NCBI GenBank assembly: GCA_030522415.1
Contig: CM060121.1
Location: 14,479,142 to 14,543,141 of the forward strand
Reading direction: 5' to 3'
From: Channallabes apus
Lineage: Eukaryota > Chordata > Actinopteri > Siluriformes > Clariidae
Length of the DNA stretch: 64,000 bases
This document shows positions 32,545 through 44,723 of the stretch, piece after piece. Made by a program: the position numbers and the translations under genes. A model generated the notes under the pieces. That model was not told where the DNA came from. It saw nothing but the letters and a program-made list of their open reading frames with translations, and did no database searches. Positions within the stretch are counted from its first letter, which is position 1. Each line of letters opens with the position of its first letter.

Positions 32545-33300
32545 GACAAATTAGAGCTGCTGTCAATACTGTATGAACATATGTACAGGTTCTTTACTCG
32601 TAACTCATTAATAAAGTTCGGCTTCAGAAAAAAAAACGTTTATTGTTAGTGCTCTTTTACCATTTAATGCTTTAACACACACGACTCAGTTTGTTCAGAA
32701 ATGGCATCTAACTGGCGAGCCTTTGTCTGAACAAGCCGTTTTCACGAGGTGTGGGGGTAAGAAACACACATCTCGGTGTATTAATCCGCGCGCTCGGTTC
32801 GTTATTATTTTATTTATTTATTTATTTACCACAGGACCCCTGGGGGGCTCCGTAGGTTCAGGTTTTTACACGAAAACGGTGTTTTGTGAATCTCCACACT
32901 ATTAAAAACTGAAATTGCTAATTGTACGTCCTGAGATTAAGATGAACATTAATTGGGAGTCATGAAAGCAAGAATCGCATCCAAAAAAGAAAGCTAAACT
33001 TACCTCGAACACGACAAACTCCAGCTCGATCCACGCCGTGTTGTACCTCCGTGATGATTCCCAACCGACTGATACACAGCGCGGGCACAGCGTCTCCAAA
33101 CACGCATGCGCAGTTTAATTTGCACACATTTTCGGCTTCAGTAGACACACAATACTTCAGACTGAAACACGACTGCCCCCTACAGGTAATGAAGGGCATG
33201 TTCACAGCTTCCCGCACGCAGCCGCGCAAAGCCGCGGCAAGTCTCGGGATCCCTTTTCTCGAAACGCGCGTTTTTAATGGCGACATCTGTAAAATTAATA
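32545..33300 (-). repeat. 750-bp dispersed repeat, inverted pair of 61797-62545
   Basis: Near-perfect inverted copy: ACAGATGTCGCCATTAAAAA at one end, AGCTCTAATTTGTC near the other. Shared landmarks are CTTCATTACCTGTAGGGGGC, a CpG-rich first part and the splice-donor-like TTCGAGGTAAGTTTAGC (complement of 32994-33010). It has AATAAA motifs but no protein I recognise. Confidence 0.85.
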
Positions 33301-33870
33301 CATTACAAGTTGATAAAATGATCACCGGTAGCGGAAAAATCCCGCGAAAAAGGGACACTACACAATAAGGTATTAGATTTCCCTCAAGTATCCATCTCTT
33401 CGCTATTCATTCACATTCACATTCAGTATCACATCTATCATCACACAGCTAATGTACGTGAAATAAAAGTAGTCGCGATGTCAGTACTTGCCCAGCAAAC
33501 CAGCCTTTTGCAGCGGTTTAAAACGTCTGAATTATCTTCAAATATATAAAAAAGGCGAAAAGACACTCGATTATTTTGCATCGGTTATTTGTTTAATTCA
33601 CAAAATTCGTAAAAACACTTTAAAACGAGAGAAAAACTTTTAAAATCCTCGTTCACCTTCTCAGCGGTAGGTAGCGAGTGACGTCATGATTTGAATCTGC
33701 GCGACTGGGGTAACATACTGTAGGGACACTGAATTTCCCGGAACCCCGGTATAGATAAATTACAGATCTTACTGTGTCTTTAAGGATTATTAAGGATGTC
33801 TAGAAAAATCTAATACAAATTTTATTTGTCACATACACAGTACGATATGTAGTAAAATGTTCAAAAATTT
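33300..33870. other. Non-coding stretch
   Basis: 33301-33360 matches, inverted, the CCGCTACCGCAGATCAGTTT segment at 50065 and 50783. Nothing else is recognised. Confidence 0.4.
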
Positions 33871-33871
33871 G

Positions 33872-33956
33872 TGCTTTAGGTGAGACTCGAACTCGGTATT
33901 GCTTCACCTATACTCCTTTATAAGTAGCACGCACTAACCAATTGCACCACTGGAGC
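33872..33956 (-). pseudogene. tRNA-Ile(UAU) pseudogene retaining an intron
   Basis: The minus strand reads GCTCCAGTGGTGCAATTGGT (A box), TAGTGCGTGCTACTTATAA with anticodon TAT, an intron-like insert, then GCAATACCGAG. From memory vertebrate tRNA-Ile-TAT has the same layout with an intron after the anticodon. About 7 nt are lost before the B-box-like GTTCGAGTCTC, and the acceptor is mispaired, so it is likely inactive. Confidence 0.7.
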
Positions 33957-34221
33957 CACACAGCAGTTGCTCTTATAAACTCATATGAATGACAATGGAA
34001 TATAGAACGTGACGACCATGTATGACCATGTATGACGACCAAATAGAAATATTTTTTCATATACATGTGTACTTTTATATTGTTTATTTTATAATAAAAT
34101 TAGTTTCGTCAAATTTTTCATCATAAATCATATTTATTTGTATTATATATAAATGTTTATTTGCACATTGCATATTTGCAAATATAATATAAATAAATAT
34201 ATAAAATATATTTGATAGTGA

Positions 34222-34300
34222 TTCCCTGGCTGGGAATCGAACTCAGGTCTACTGCATCGCAGGCAAATCACCTACCACTGAGCCACACTAGTGCCCGTGT
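34222..34300 (-). repeat. tRNA-Gly-like SINE head
   Basis: The minus strand shows GTGTGGCTCAGTGGTAGGTG (A box), TTGCCTGCGATGCAGTAG and the B box GAGTTCGATTCCC. Best preserved of the tRNA-Gly-like pieces in the window. 34530-34549 is a TA microsatellite. Confidence 0.7.
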
Positions 34301-34732
34301 ATATTTTGATAAAAAGGCTGCCTTTTGTAAAGTGAAAGTACTTTACAAAAGATGAACAGCTTTATTTCAGTCATAAATTCACAATCACATCACATTCCAG
34401 CTATTATTTCCAGCCGTGGTTAAATAATGGATGAAATAATTATTCAATGCTGGACACAAATAGCAAATATGATGATTATTATAAAAAGCCAGAAGAACGT
34501 CGTATTCATGAAATAATATTTACTTAATATTATATATATATATATATATTGTTAATTCATGTCCAGTGGCGGTGTTCTACACTGAATTGCTCCCCGGGCG
34601 AGACTCCTTCCCGGCTCCCCGTGTCTCTAGTTTCCCCGTGCCTCTATTCTCTGTGTCCCTTGTCTCTCATCTGTGTCTCTAGGCTGTCCCATTTCAGTTC
34701 CATGCTTAGTTTGTATGTACGAGGTGCTTTGT

Positions 34733-34953
34733 CATTAAGCCTGTGTTTCACCATAGGGCTTATATTATGTGTAACAGGTATTAGAGCCTGTCTTCGTCAT
34801 TAAGCCTGTGTTTCGTCATAGGGCTTACATTATGTGTAACAGGTATTAGAGCCTGTCTTCGTCATTAAGCCTGTGTTTCGCCATAGGGCTTATATTATGT
34901 GTAATAGGTATTAGAGCTTGTCTTCGTCATTAAGCCTGTATTTCGCCATAGGG
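34733..34953 (+). repeat. 65-bp tandem repeat, about 3.4 units
   Basis: CATTAAGCCTGTGTTTCGCC units start at 34733, 34798, 34863 and 34928 (period exactly 65). The array is cut at 34954 by the hAT-like terminus. Related degenerate sequence resumes after 41160 (GAGCTTGTGTTCCACCCTAG). Confidence 0.9.
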
Positions 34954-35789
34954 CAGGGGTCGTCAACTATATTTGTCAGAGGGCCAGAGTTGTACCAAAC
35001 AGTCTCCTTGGGGGCCAGACCCCAAGAAGAAAATCAAATAAAAATCTAATTTTGGCTTAACATTATGTTTAATGTTTATACTTTTTTCATTTCATTACAA
35101 AACTCAAGCATTTGATTCAGGCTCCCATAACCTATACCACAGTCAACCACTAGGAATGATAGATATTTTGCATCAAGTCTGACAGCAGCCAAGCCTGATG
35201 TGAAAAAGTTGGTGTCAGAGGGGAAATGTAACTTTAGCCATTGATTAAGCACTGTGAGTAGCCCCTTTCAGCATTCAGTTTTATACGTTTTCAGAGTGCA
35301 TGTAATTTTTACACGGTCCCTAAGCCGAACAGAGCGCAGCTCTGCCATTAATGGGGTTATGCACCTCCCCGAATACACATTTTTGTTTACAGTATATCGA
35401 CTTCAAACATATCGAACCATGACAGTTCCTCTTTGATGCACATTTAAGGCTAATAGGTGAACATATCACAAGACTCAATATTCGTTTCAAACATTCCTGT
35501 TGCATGTAGAGAGGCGGCAAAAGCTGAATATCAAACGAACGTCCAACATCAAACAGACTTTACCGCAGTTGACCTGTTTTGCTCTGGTACCAGGTTATCT
35601 ATTTACCATGCTATTTTAAGTTGTGCCAGATTGTTTTTCCTCCTTTTTTTAGTCCTGAGGACTCTGTTCATGTTGTTGATACTTAGAAATGAAAAAAAAA
35701 TGTTAAGGGCATGAGGAAGTTATGCGTTCGTTTTTGTTTTTTTTTTTGTTTTTTTAAACCTGTTTGAAAATGACGGTACGTTAGCTCTT

Positions 35790-38700
35790 AGCGCTTTCAC
35801 TAAGCCGTGCGCATATGGTAAAAAGGACCATATCTTAGACGTAAAATTTAACGATCAGACACACAAAGACAAAGTAGAATTCATAAAAAAGAATGGATTC
35901 TGTTTCGGGTGCTTAAGAAAGGGTCATTTGTGGAAAGACTGTACCAGAAAAATTACATGTTCATTGTGTTCAAAGTCACATCCACGCATGTTACACACAG
36001 CCATGCCAGATATGGCGCAGTCAGTTGCGTGCGCCCGCAGAAACGAAACTGAAAGTGACACAACACATACACCACCTGCAGTGAGTCACGAATCAAATGC
36101 GCTCACTGGGGCTGGAGGTAATTGCATCCTCCCCATTTTACCCGTTAAAATAAAGTCCAAAAAAGGCGATAAAATCGCAGAAGTGTATGCATTTATAGAC
36201 CAAGGCAGTTCCGCCACATTCTGTACAGAGGCATTAGCAAGGCGACTAAATGTACGAGGCAGAAGAGTTAAGATATGGCTGAGTACCATGAACTCCACAA
36301 AACTAGTAGAAAGCTACATGCTCAATGATTTGGAGATCAGTAGCCTGGAAGAAAACTATTTTATTGAACTTCCCAACGTCTTCACACAAAAGACTATGCC
36401 AGCTACAGTGGGAAACATTCCACAACAGCATGACATCGATAAATGGCGATACCTTAGTGACGTAAAACTGCCCCAGATTAGCGCTGGAATCGAAATTCTC
36501 ATAGGAAATAAAGAGCACGAACTCATAGAACCTCAGCGAATAATCAATAGCAGGCATAGAGGGCCATACGTGGTGCAGAGTGTTCTCGGATGGACTGTGA
36601 CCGGGCCTCTCCGAGAACCCGACAAACTAGTGACCGTTACAGTTAACCGAACCTCCATTGAAAGTGTAGAACAAATGCTGATAGAGCAATATAACCATGA
36701 TTTTCCCGAACGAAATTGCGATGACAAGGCAGAGATGTCACAAGAGGATTATCAGTTCTTAAACATCGTTAATAACTCCCTGCAGTTCATAGACAATCAC
36801 TTCTACATCGGCCTCCCACTTAAGAAAGCGTCAGTTCAAATGCCCAATAACCGAAATGCAGCTATGCAACGTGCCTTAAACCTTAAACGAAAACTCGGCA
36901 ACACGAGGAGTACACAAACTTCATGGGTGACATGATAAAAAAGGGTCATGCAGTCAGAGTCCCTACACATCACGTAAACCACCAAGACGGTCAGGTGTGG
37001 TACATACCGCATCATGGCGTCTATCATCCTCAAAAGAATAAACTAAGGGTGGTCTTCGACTGTGCTGCCAGTTATCAAGGAGTGTCACTAAACAGTGAGC
37101 TCCTACAAGGACCAGACTTAACAAACTCACTCACACGCTTTAGACAGGATGAAATTGCCATGATGGCAGACGTGGAAGCCATGTACTATCAAGTAAGAGT
37201 CCCCGAGAAGGACACAGATCTGCTGCGCTTCCTATGGAGATCTGAACCAAGACTTAGTTGAATACAAAATGGTACAGTAGTTCATCTGTTCGGTGCAAAA
37301 TCGTAGCCTAGTGTTGCTAAATTCGCCCTCAGAAAGACAGCAGAAGAGAACCGCAGCAATGCATCTGCTGTGGCAGTTAACACAGTGCTTAAAAACTTTT
37401 ATGTAGACGACTGCCTGAAATCCGTTTCGAGTCATGACCAAGCAGTCGCCCTATACAATGATCTCACAAGTCTCTGTGCAAGCGGAGGGTTCAACCTCAC
37501 TAAATGGGCAAGCAATTGCCGTGCCCTACTAACTGTCATTCCCGAGAGCGAAAGGATCAAAGACATGAGAGACTTAGACTTGAGTAAAGATGCACTGCCC
37601 ATAGAGAGAGCTCTGGGAGTGCTGTGGTGCATTAACTCAGACATGTTCAAGTTCAAAATTTGTTTAAAGGAATGACCTGTGACAAGACGAGGAATCCTGT
37701 CAATCACCAGTTCGATTTATGACCCCTTAGGGTTTCTCGCGCCTGTCATACTGCCAGCCAAAACTCTAATGCAACAGTTATGTAAAGAAAAACTAGCCTG
37801 GGATGATGACATTCCCGAGCAGTTTGCAACAGCATGGAAAACCTGGCTGCAAGAGCTGCACCGACTGTCCGAGTTCAGCATAGCAAGGTGCATAAAACCA
37901 GCTGACTTCGGAGTTACAGCTACAGCACAACTCCACCACTTCTCGGATGCAAGTGAAATGGGATACGGAGCTGTCTCATACCTCAGGTTAGTAAACGCTG
38001 AAGGACTTACACATTGTGCATTCATGATGGGGAACTCCCGTGTAGCACCCCTGAAACAAACCACCATTCCACGAATGGAACTGACTGCGGCAGTGGTAGC
38101 TGTAAAAAATGACAAAATGTTGAAAGAACAGCTAGAATTGAAATTGCTGGACTCTATGTTCTGGACTGACAGTACAACTGTTTTGAGATACATTGATAAC
38201 GAAACACTTCGTTTTAAAACCTTTGTAGCCAACAGAATCGCCATTATAAGAGAGTCAACCAAGTCACAGCAATGGAGGTACATTAATACCTCACAAAACC
38301 CAGCTGAATCTGCCTCCAGGGGGGTACAGTATCCTGTGAAAAGTTCATGAAAAATGTTAACTGGATCCATGGTCCCTCCTTTCTCAAAGAAGCAGAGTGC
38401 AAATGGCCTGAAAATATTCATGACACATCAATAACACAAAATGATGCTGAAATTAAACTCTCAGCTTTAGTGAATACTGTGAGCGTTACAAAATGCGCAG
38501 ACGCAGTGAATAAACTGATCAATCATCACTCTGATTGGCACAAGTTAAAAAGATCCGTTGCCTGGATCCTTCGCATCAGAGACATGCTCAAACAAAAAAC
38601 AGAAAGGGTCAAAACACAAGTAGATAACCCAAAGACACAAAATCACAAGTCCCTAACAGCTCAAGAACTAACAAAAGCAGAAAACGAAATCATTAAGTTT

Positions 38701-40059
38701 ACTCAAAGACAAAATTTTAAGGAAGAAATTCTCACGTTGCAAAAGAATAAAACAGCAGCAGAACTCAAACAGGGAATTCACACACAGCAAAAATGCAAGG
38801 CATCTGTAAAAAGAAACAGTTGCTTGTCCAAACTGGACCCAGTGCTACAGGATGGACTGCTGAGAGTCGGAGGACGTCTCGGCAGGTCCGCAATGCCAGA
38901 GCACGTTAAACACCCAGTCATTGTACCTAAAGACTCACGTATCACAATGTTAATATTAAGAGACGTTCATGACAAGATAGGACACAGTGGCAGAAATTAC
39001 ATGCTCTCAGAATTACGGCAGAAATACTGGATTCCGACTGCTAACTCACTCGTAAGACAGTTTCTCTCCAGGTGTGTAATATGCAGGAAGTCTAAAGCTA
39101 AAGCATGTGACCAAAAAATGTCAGAATTGCCACTCGACAGAATAATACCAGACCACCCACCCTTCACCAATGTGGGAGTAGACTACTTCGGACCCTTCGA
39201 GGTCAAACGAGGCAGAAGTAACGTTAAAAGATATGGCGTACTTTTCACTTGTCTGACAACAAGAGCTGTGCACATTGAAATCGCTCATTCGCTTGACACA
39301 GACTCTTGTGTGAATGCCATGCGACGCTTTATAAGCAGGAGAGGTCAGGTGTCAGTCATGCGAAGTGACAATGGAACAAACTTCATAGGCGCCGAGACTG
39401 AACTGCGCGAGGCTATTCAGCAATGGAATCAGTCACAAATTGAAAGCTTCCTTACTCAAAGGAACATACAGTGGATATTTAACCCACCCTCTGGATCTCA
39501 CTTTGGCGGAATATGGGAAAGACAGATCAGGTCAGTTAGAAAGATCTTGAGATCAGTACTGAAAGAACAAACATTAACTGACGAGAGCCTGCATACATTC
39601 ATGTGTGAAGTAGAAGCGATAATGAATAACCGACCCCTCACTACTGTCTCGGAGGATCCCACAGATCTGGAACCTCTGACACCAAACCATCTGCTGCTGA
39701 TGAAAAAACAGCCAAACCTGCCCCCTGGACTTTTCAAAAAGGAAGACATCTATGCACGTCGCAGGTGGAAGCAGGTTCAGTACTTATCAGACCTATTCTG
39801 GAAGCGATGAGTGCGTGAATACTTGCCCTTGCTCCAGGAATGGCAAAAATGGTGTCAAGAGAGAAAAAACCTTTCGATTGGAGATATAGTTTTAATAATT
39901 GATGAGTCGTCTCCAAGAAATGCATGGGTCATGGGAAGAATCACGAAAGTGTTCCCCAACAAAGGGGGACTGGTGAGACGTGTGTTAGTTAAAACTAAGA
40001 CCAACACTCTGGAAAGACCCATCGACAAGCTGTGCGTCATATGTGAAATGGACTGTTAA
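35790..40059 (+). pseudogene. pol: BEL/Pao retrotransposon gag-pol, decayed
   Basis: In order: a gag zinc knuckle CFGCLRKGHLWKDC; BEL-type protease AFIDQGSSATFC (36190); RT with [16 protein letters not shown] and the catalytic FYVDDC (37390-37410); RNase H HHFSDASEMGYGAVSY (37940); integrase with HDKIGH...CVICRK and catalytic segments GVDYFGPF, RSDNGTNF, WERQIRS (38970-39540); C-terminal GDIVLIIDE and GRITKVFPN. Frameshifts lie near 36910 and 38340; in-frame stops near 37259, 37673 and 39808 (TGA in FWKR*VREYLP). The 5' LTR and most of gag are missing. In life it would encode the full reverse transcription and integration machinery. Confidence 0.92.
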
Positions 40060-40980
40060 ATGTGTGGTAATATGTTATGAAATTTGATATGCAAATGTAA
40101 ACACCTGAGATAAATATCACATACTTAAAAGATTTAAAACGTTTTAGAAGGTTAAGAATGTTTGATTTCATGGCTTTATCAAAAAAAAAAAAAAAACACA
40201 AAATTGTAATTGTCAGTCTCCATGCCTGCCAATTAGGGGCTGGAATGTAAGTGCCATATCGTACTTGTTATGAATATTTTATTTTATTTGTTGTTATTTC
40301 ATTTATTCTACCTTGTTCTATTCATTAGTAATGCATTAAGCATTAAGTTTGTTACATAAGCCATAAGCTTTAAATTTCTAAGTTATGCATCCATTTTGAC
40401 AATCGTAAGTTGGTCTGTGATGTCATTCTACTATTACATGCATTTGTGTGACTGTCATATGATAGAGTTTAGATGCGGAAGGCTACGGAAACTCAAGCTT
40501 TTGACCGTAAGCTGTGAATGTAAGATACAACAACTAGGTTGTTGTAACCGTCAGCTAACGAGAGCTCCCGGTAAGCTAAAATGTAAGATACAGCAACTAG
40601 GTTGTTGTAACCGTAAGCTCCCTTAAGTGGATATATACAGCAAGAGTGTTGTTATATACCTAAGCTAAGACTGTAATTTACAAGATACAGCAAACAGGTT
40701 GTTGTAAAAGTCAGAGATTTGCAAGATGCAGCAACTGGTGTCTGTAATCACAGTGGATTCACTCAAGATGACTGTATGAAGTGTTGATTCTTTGATGCTG
40801 ACAAAATAAACTACAAGAGACAAAGAGATTGGACTTCTGTCGTGTGAGTGAAACTTTAAGACAAAGCTACGCATCAAAAGTGGTGAAATAATATGACTGC
40901 ATCTACAGAAACAATAAATGCTTAACGCTAATCTATCTGAGTCTGTCCTCATTTCGGGGGGTGTAGCCTAAATATAGTCA
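40060..40980 (+). repeat. Probable 3' LTR of the BEL/Pao element
   Basis: Follows the pol stop directly and ends near TTTCGGGGGGTGTAGCC. It contains AATAAA (40913-40918). With no 5' LTR to compare, the limits are estimates. Confidence 0.55.
40515..40740 (+). repeat. Repeated AAGATACAGCAACTAGGTTG units in the BEL LTR
   Basis: Units at about 40520, 40581 and 40680, with a weaker one at 40718, share AAGATACA(G/A)CAAC.AGGTTGTTGTAA. Each can fold weakly by itself (CAAC...GTTG). Confidence 0.8.
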
Positions 40981-41159
40981 TAAATGGTGGTTATTCTGAA
41001 GAGGCTATTTTAGAAGATAGTTATTTTTAGTTGCTTTAATAGTGTGGACCACTATTTTCCTTTTGATCCTCAAAATTTTGGAATCCAGTCGAGGGCCAGA
41101 TTGAACGGCTCAGCCGGCCGGATTCAGCCCGCGGGTCGCCAGTTGATGATCAGTTTTTG

Positions 41160-42280
41160 TCCTGTGTCCTGTATGTAATGTCCTAGAGCTTGTGTTCCAC
41201 CCTAGAGCCTACGTCTTGTATGTGCCATCATAGCACCGGTGTCTCACCATATCACCTGTGTTTCACATTATGCCTTGTTATACTTTACGTTTGTTGTTTG
41301 TTCGTTTTGGTTTGGTCTCTTCAGTGTGCTTGTTTTTATGTTACTATTTCATTAAAGACTCTTCATATCCCACACTGCAGTCCGTCCAATGCCATATTAT
41401 GCTACATGAACGAGTATAGAGCAGACTTCTTGCAACATATATTATATACAGTATATATAACGTCAAACCCTCGATTGCTAGCATAATTTATTCCAGAAGC
41501 ATGCTTGTATATCAAAACATAAACAAATTTCCTCATAAGAAATAATGAAAACTCAGATTATTTGTTCGACAGCCCAAAAAAATAAATATCCGAAAAATAA
41601 ATTATTACAAAATATAAAGTAAAAATAAAAAAATTAACCTCTACTTTACTTTTGACAAAAAAAGTAAAATCAAATCCAGACAGATATTTCCATTAGTTTT
41701 GTGTGCATGCACGCACTGTGTGTGTGAAGCTAAAGTAAGATGAGAGGAGGAATGACACCCTCCCTCCCTCTTCTCATCTTACAGAGTACTCCTCCCTCCC
41801 CGCTTATTTGAGATTATGGTGGGCTACTGTGTAGGACGACTTTCACACACACAACAGAAACACTGCTTTATCGGAAAACTTCTTTAACAAGGCACATCTG
41901 TAATGACATTTGAGAATCATTGCTGTAAAGTAAAAAATAAAACAAACTAACCAGCACTATAACTTTGAAAAGAATTGCAACAGAGCAGTGTTTTCGTTAG
42001 TGTGTGAGAAGGCATGAGGAGGAAGGAAGCACACATTCTCTAAAGATACTCACACGCGTGCACACACTAACATTAACTGAATCAGTGCTTTTTGATAAAG
42101 AGAGAGAAACAGAATCTTTAACAAGATTGCTACATGAGAAAAATATTACAATAAATGTTGGAAAATAAGTATTTATTCAAGAAGTATTTGAGTTTTTCAA
42201 GGCTCATATTTTTTGAGTCTTAAGTGGAAATAAATGTGATTAAGTCTGAAGTTTAAATTCTGTGAATAATAATAATAATA
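41160..42280. other. Non-coding stretch with repeat traces
   Basis: 41340-41400 has ATTAAAGACTCTTCATATCC, like an LTR polyadenylation end. 41480-41600 (CATAAGAAATAATGAAAACT) resembles a common fish DNA-transposon terminus. A stem of GTAAGATGAGAGGAGG with CCTCTTCTCATCTTAC lies at 41731-41782. No gene seen. Confidence 0.4.
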
Positions 42281-42282
42281 AA

Positions 42283-42644
42283 GGCGGCACGGTGGTGTAG
42301 TGGTTAGCACTGTCGCCTTGCACCACCAGGGTCCGGGTTCGATTCCCCGGCCAGGCTCGATTCCCGTCTCTGTGTGCATGGAGTTTGCATGTTCTCCCCG
42401 TGCTTGGTGGGTTTCCTCCGGGTACGCCGGTTTCCTCCCACAATCCAAAGACATGTAGGTTAGGTTAATTGACATTCCAAATTGCCCGTAGTGTGTGTAT
42501 GTGAGTATGTGTGTGTGCCCTGCGATGGATTGGCACCCTGTCCAGGGTGTACCCCGCCTTGTGCCCTACGTTTCCTGGGATAGGCTCCAGGCCCCCGCGA
42601 CCCTGTATATAAGGATAAAGCGGTACAGAAAATGAATGAATGAA
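42283..42644 (+). mobile_element. Full-length tRNA SINE with L2-type tail
   Basis: Head GGCGGCACGGTGGTGTAGTG (A box GTGTAGTGGTTAGCAC) and B box GGGTTCGATTCC, partly duplicated. The body includes GGAGTTTGCATGTTCTCCCC, GTGGGTTTCCTCCGGGTACG and CCAAAGACATG.AGGTTAGG. The tail CCCTGCGATGGATTGGCACC ... GGATAAAGCGGTACAGAAAA with (TGAA)n is shared with L2 copy 1. It is transcribed by pol III and copied by a LINE enzyme (family knowledge). Confidence 0.85.
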
Positions 42645-43703
42645 GGATAATAATAATAATTATTATTATTATTATTATAATACACATCGGCAACAAGGGA
42701 AGATATAAAGCATTTTATTTGTTGACTAAGAAAAACAAAGACAAAAGAGCAAACATATACTTGTACATATAACAAGTATAGAGTGGCACTCAATAATTAA
42801 TTGGTTAATTAATCACATTTATGAATTATGAATAATGTATTTTTTATTATGGAGGTTATGGAACTACATTAAAACGTAATCATTGTTGCTCTACTAATAC
42901 TCACAGGAGTTCTAATGAGGTCACATTCTGACGCTATGAGATTTATGATTTAAATGCTCTGTCATCATTAATGCTAGTAGTGAAAACAAATGTACAGTAC
43001 AAAAGGCTGTACAGGGATAAACTGGCAGTTTATTGTGGACAGTTAAATTCTCCAAATAATATTGGGCTGTATGACTGTAATGTGTTTCTTCAGAAATTCA
43101 TTAGCCCCTTCCTGCACCAAATCTATTGATTTTGCAGCAATTAGGGTGATTTACTGGCTGTGGCTTTGTTACTGGGCATCTGGTAACTGCTTAAATTCAA
43201 CTTTTTGTTTAACTTTTATTTGGGAGAATTAATGCCAATATGATTGCTAGTTTCCAGCCTTTACTTGGCAACACTTCTGTTTTTGTTTTTAACACACAGG
43301 AATATAGTGTAGCGCCAGGAGCGCTTTGAATGTTAAAAGTTCAGGCCATCTATCTTCCTGACATAGACAATGTCAAACTAGTTCTAATGAGTGCCACTCT
43401 GTTATATCATTACCAATAGGGTGCATCATTCAGGTTTATGTTAACCCTTTACCTTGTCTCTGGGTCACGTAAAAGATCAAATTACTGAATGCTGTCCAAT
43501 TTCATTCAATTTCGCTTTTGTGCACAGGGTAAATCTTTAATTACCCTTTGAGATCCATCTTTGTCAGTGCAGGGCTGCAGGATCACAGAGAAGGTGGAAT
43601 TCATACCATTCATCTTATTTCTGTTTACTTGCCAACTCTGTCTAACTAAGCACAGATCTTCAATGCCCCAAAGTCATACACTACTATTGAGATAAAGTTG
43701 TTT

Positions 43704-43751
<48 letters not shown>

Positions 43752-43970
43752 CAAAAGTTAAGTATAATAGGAGTCAACTTAGAGCTTATAGGCTTCATGG
43801 GATCCCATGAGACTGGTTGTCTGCATCAGCTGGCAATTTTTATGTTTTCGTGGTGGAAGAGAGCCAATAACTATGGTCAAAGTGTGGAATCTGTGATTTC
43901 TCCTGAAGATAAATCCTTTAGATTTTTTTTCTCCTTATAGTTGGAAATAAACAATTCTACCATTACCATG
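42645..43970. other. Non-coding stretch with microsatellites
   Basis: (TAA)n and (TTA)n flank 42650-42680, and (CA)n is at 43708-43751. The remaining sequence shows no recognised gene or element. Confidence 0.6.
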
Positions 43971-43971
43971 T

Positions 43972-44721
43972 ATGTGTTGTCACCTCCAAAAGTTCTCTTA
44001 TGACTCTGCCATCGTCGGCCTGATCACAGAGGATGATGACAGGGAGTACAGAGGACTGATTCAGAACTTTGTGGATTGGTGCCAACGGAACTGCCTCCAG
44101 CTAAATGCGGTGAAGACAAAAGTGGTGGTGGACTTCCGCAGGCACAAACACACTTCTCTATCACCAGTGAACATTCAGGGAAAGGACACTGAGAAGGTGG
44201 ACTCATATACATACCTGGGTGTCCATCTAAACAGCAAACTGGACTGGACAGACAACACAGGCGTCCAATCTATAAAAATGGACAGAGCAGACTCTTTCTG
44301 TTGAGGAGACTAAGGTCTTGTAGGGAGTGTAGGGAGCACTTCTCAAGACCGTTTTTGACTCTGTGGTTGCGTCAGTCATCTTCTATGGAGTGGTCTGTTG
44401 GTGCAGCAGCATCTTTACTGCAGATAGGAAGAGACTGGACAAAACTGATAAAAAAGGCCAGCTCAGTTCTGGGGATTCCCCTGGGCACTGTACAGGAAGT
44501 GGGAGAAAGGAGGAACGTAGCTAAGCTATCATCATTGCTGGAGAATGAGTCTCACCCCCTGTATGAAAACGTTACATCTCTAAGCAGTGACCGACTGTTA
44601 CAATCCCAAGTGTCTGAAGGAGCGATATTGAAGGTCTTTTCTCCCTGCTGCTATTTGACTGTACAATCATAGCTGCTCCCAGTGAACCAGTCTCCATATT
44701 TTATACTGTTGTATACAAATG
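43972..44721 (+). pseudogene. LINE reverse transcriptase C-terminal fragment
   Basis: Reads YDSAIVGLITEDDDREYRGL, FVDWCQRNCLQLNAVKTKV, YLGVHLNSKLDWTDN, then after a frameshift near 44300 RRLRSC, KLIKKASSVLG and VGERRNVAKLSSLLENESHP. This is the thumb and C-terminal region of a fish non-LTR reverse transcriptase; the clade is not certain (not the L2 family found elsewhere here). The YxDD box is reduced to YDSA, which may be the decayed ADDS. Its 3' end continues after the Tc1 insertion at 46337. Confidence 0.8.
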
Positions 44722-44723
44722 TA

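Larger units (their letters stand above)
34954..41150 (+). mobile_element. Degraded hAT-like element hosting a BEL/Pao insertion
   Basis: Left end CAGGGGTCGTCAACTATATT with GGGGGCCAGACCCC; right end GGCCGGATTCAGCCCGCGGG then GTCGCCAGTTGATGATCA. These are the imperfect TIRs of hAT elements of CAGGGGTCGGCAACT type. The target duplication is not resolvable. No transposase survives in 34954-35700. Confidence 0.55.

Noticed and set aside
33051..33368. 105-codon frame and its mirror at 61789-62034
   Set aside because: Both fall in the dispersed 750-bp repeat, no domain recognised, and codon use looks non-coding.
42283..42360. Functional tRNA gene
   Set aside because: A and B boxes present but the body and tail are those of a SINE, with a duplicated B-box region.
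43698..43940. Open frame starting with H-T repeats
   Set aside because: (CA)n microsatellite artefact; no homology recognised beyond it.
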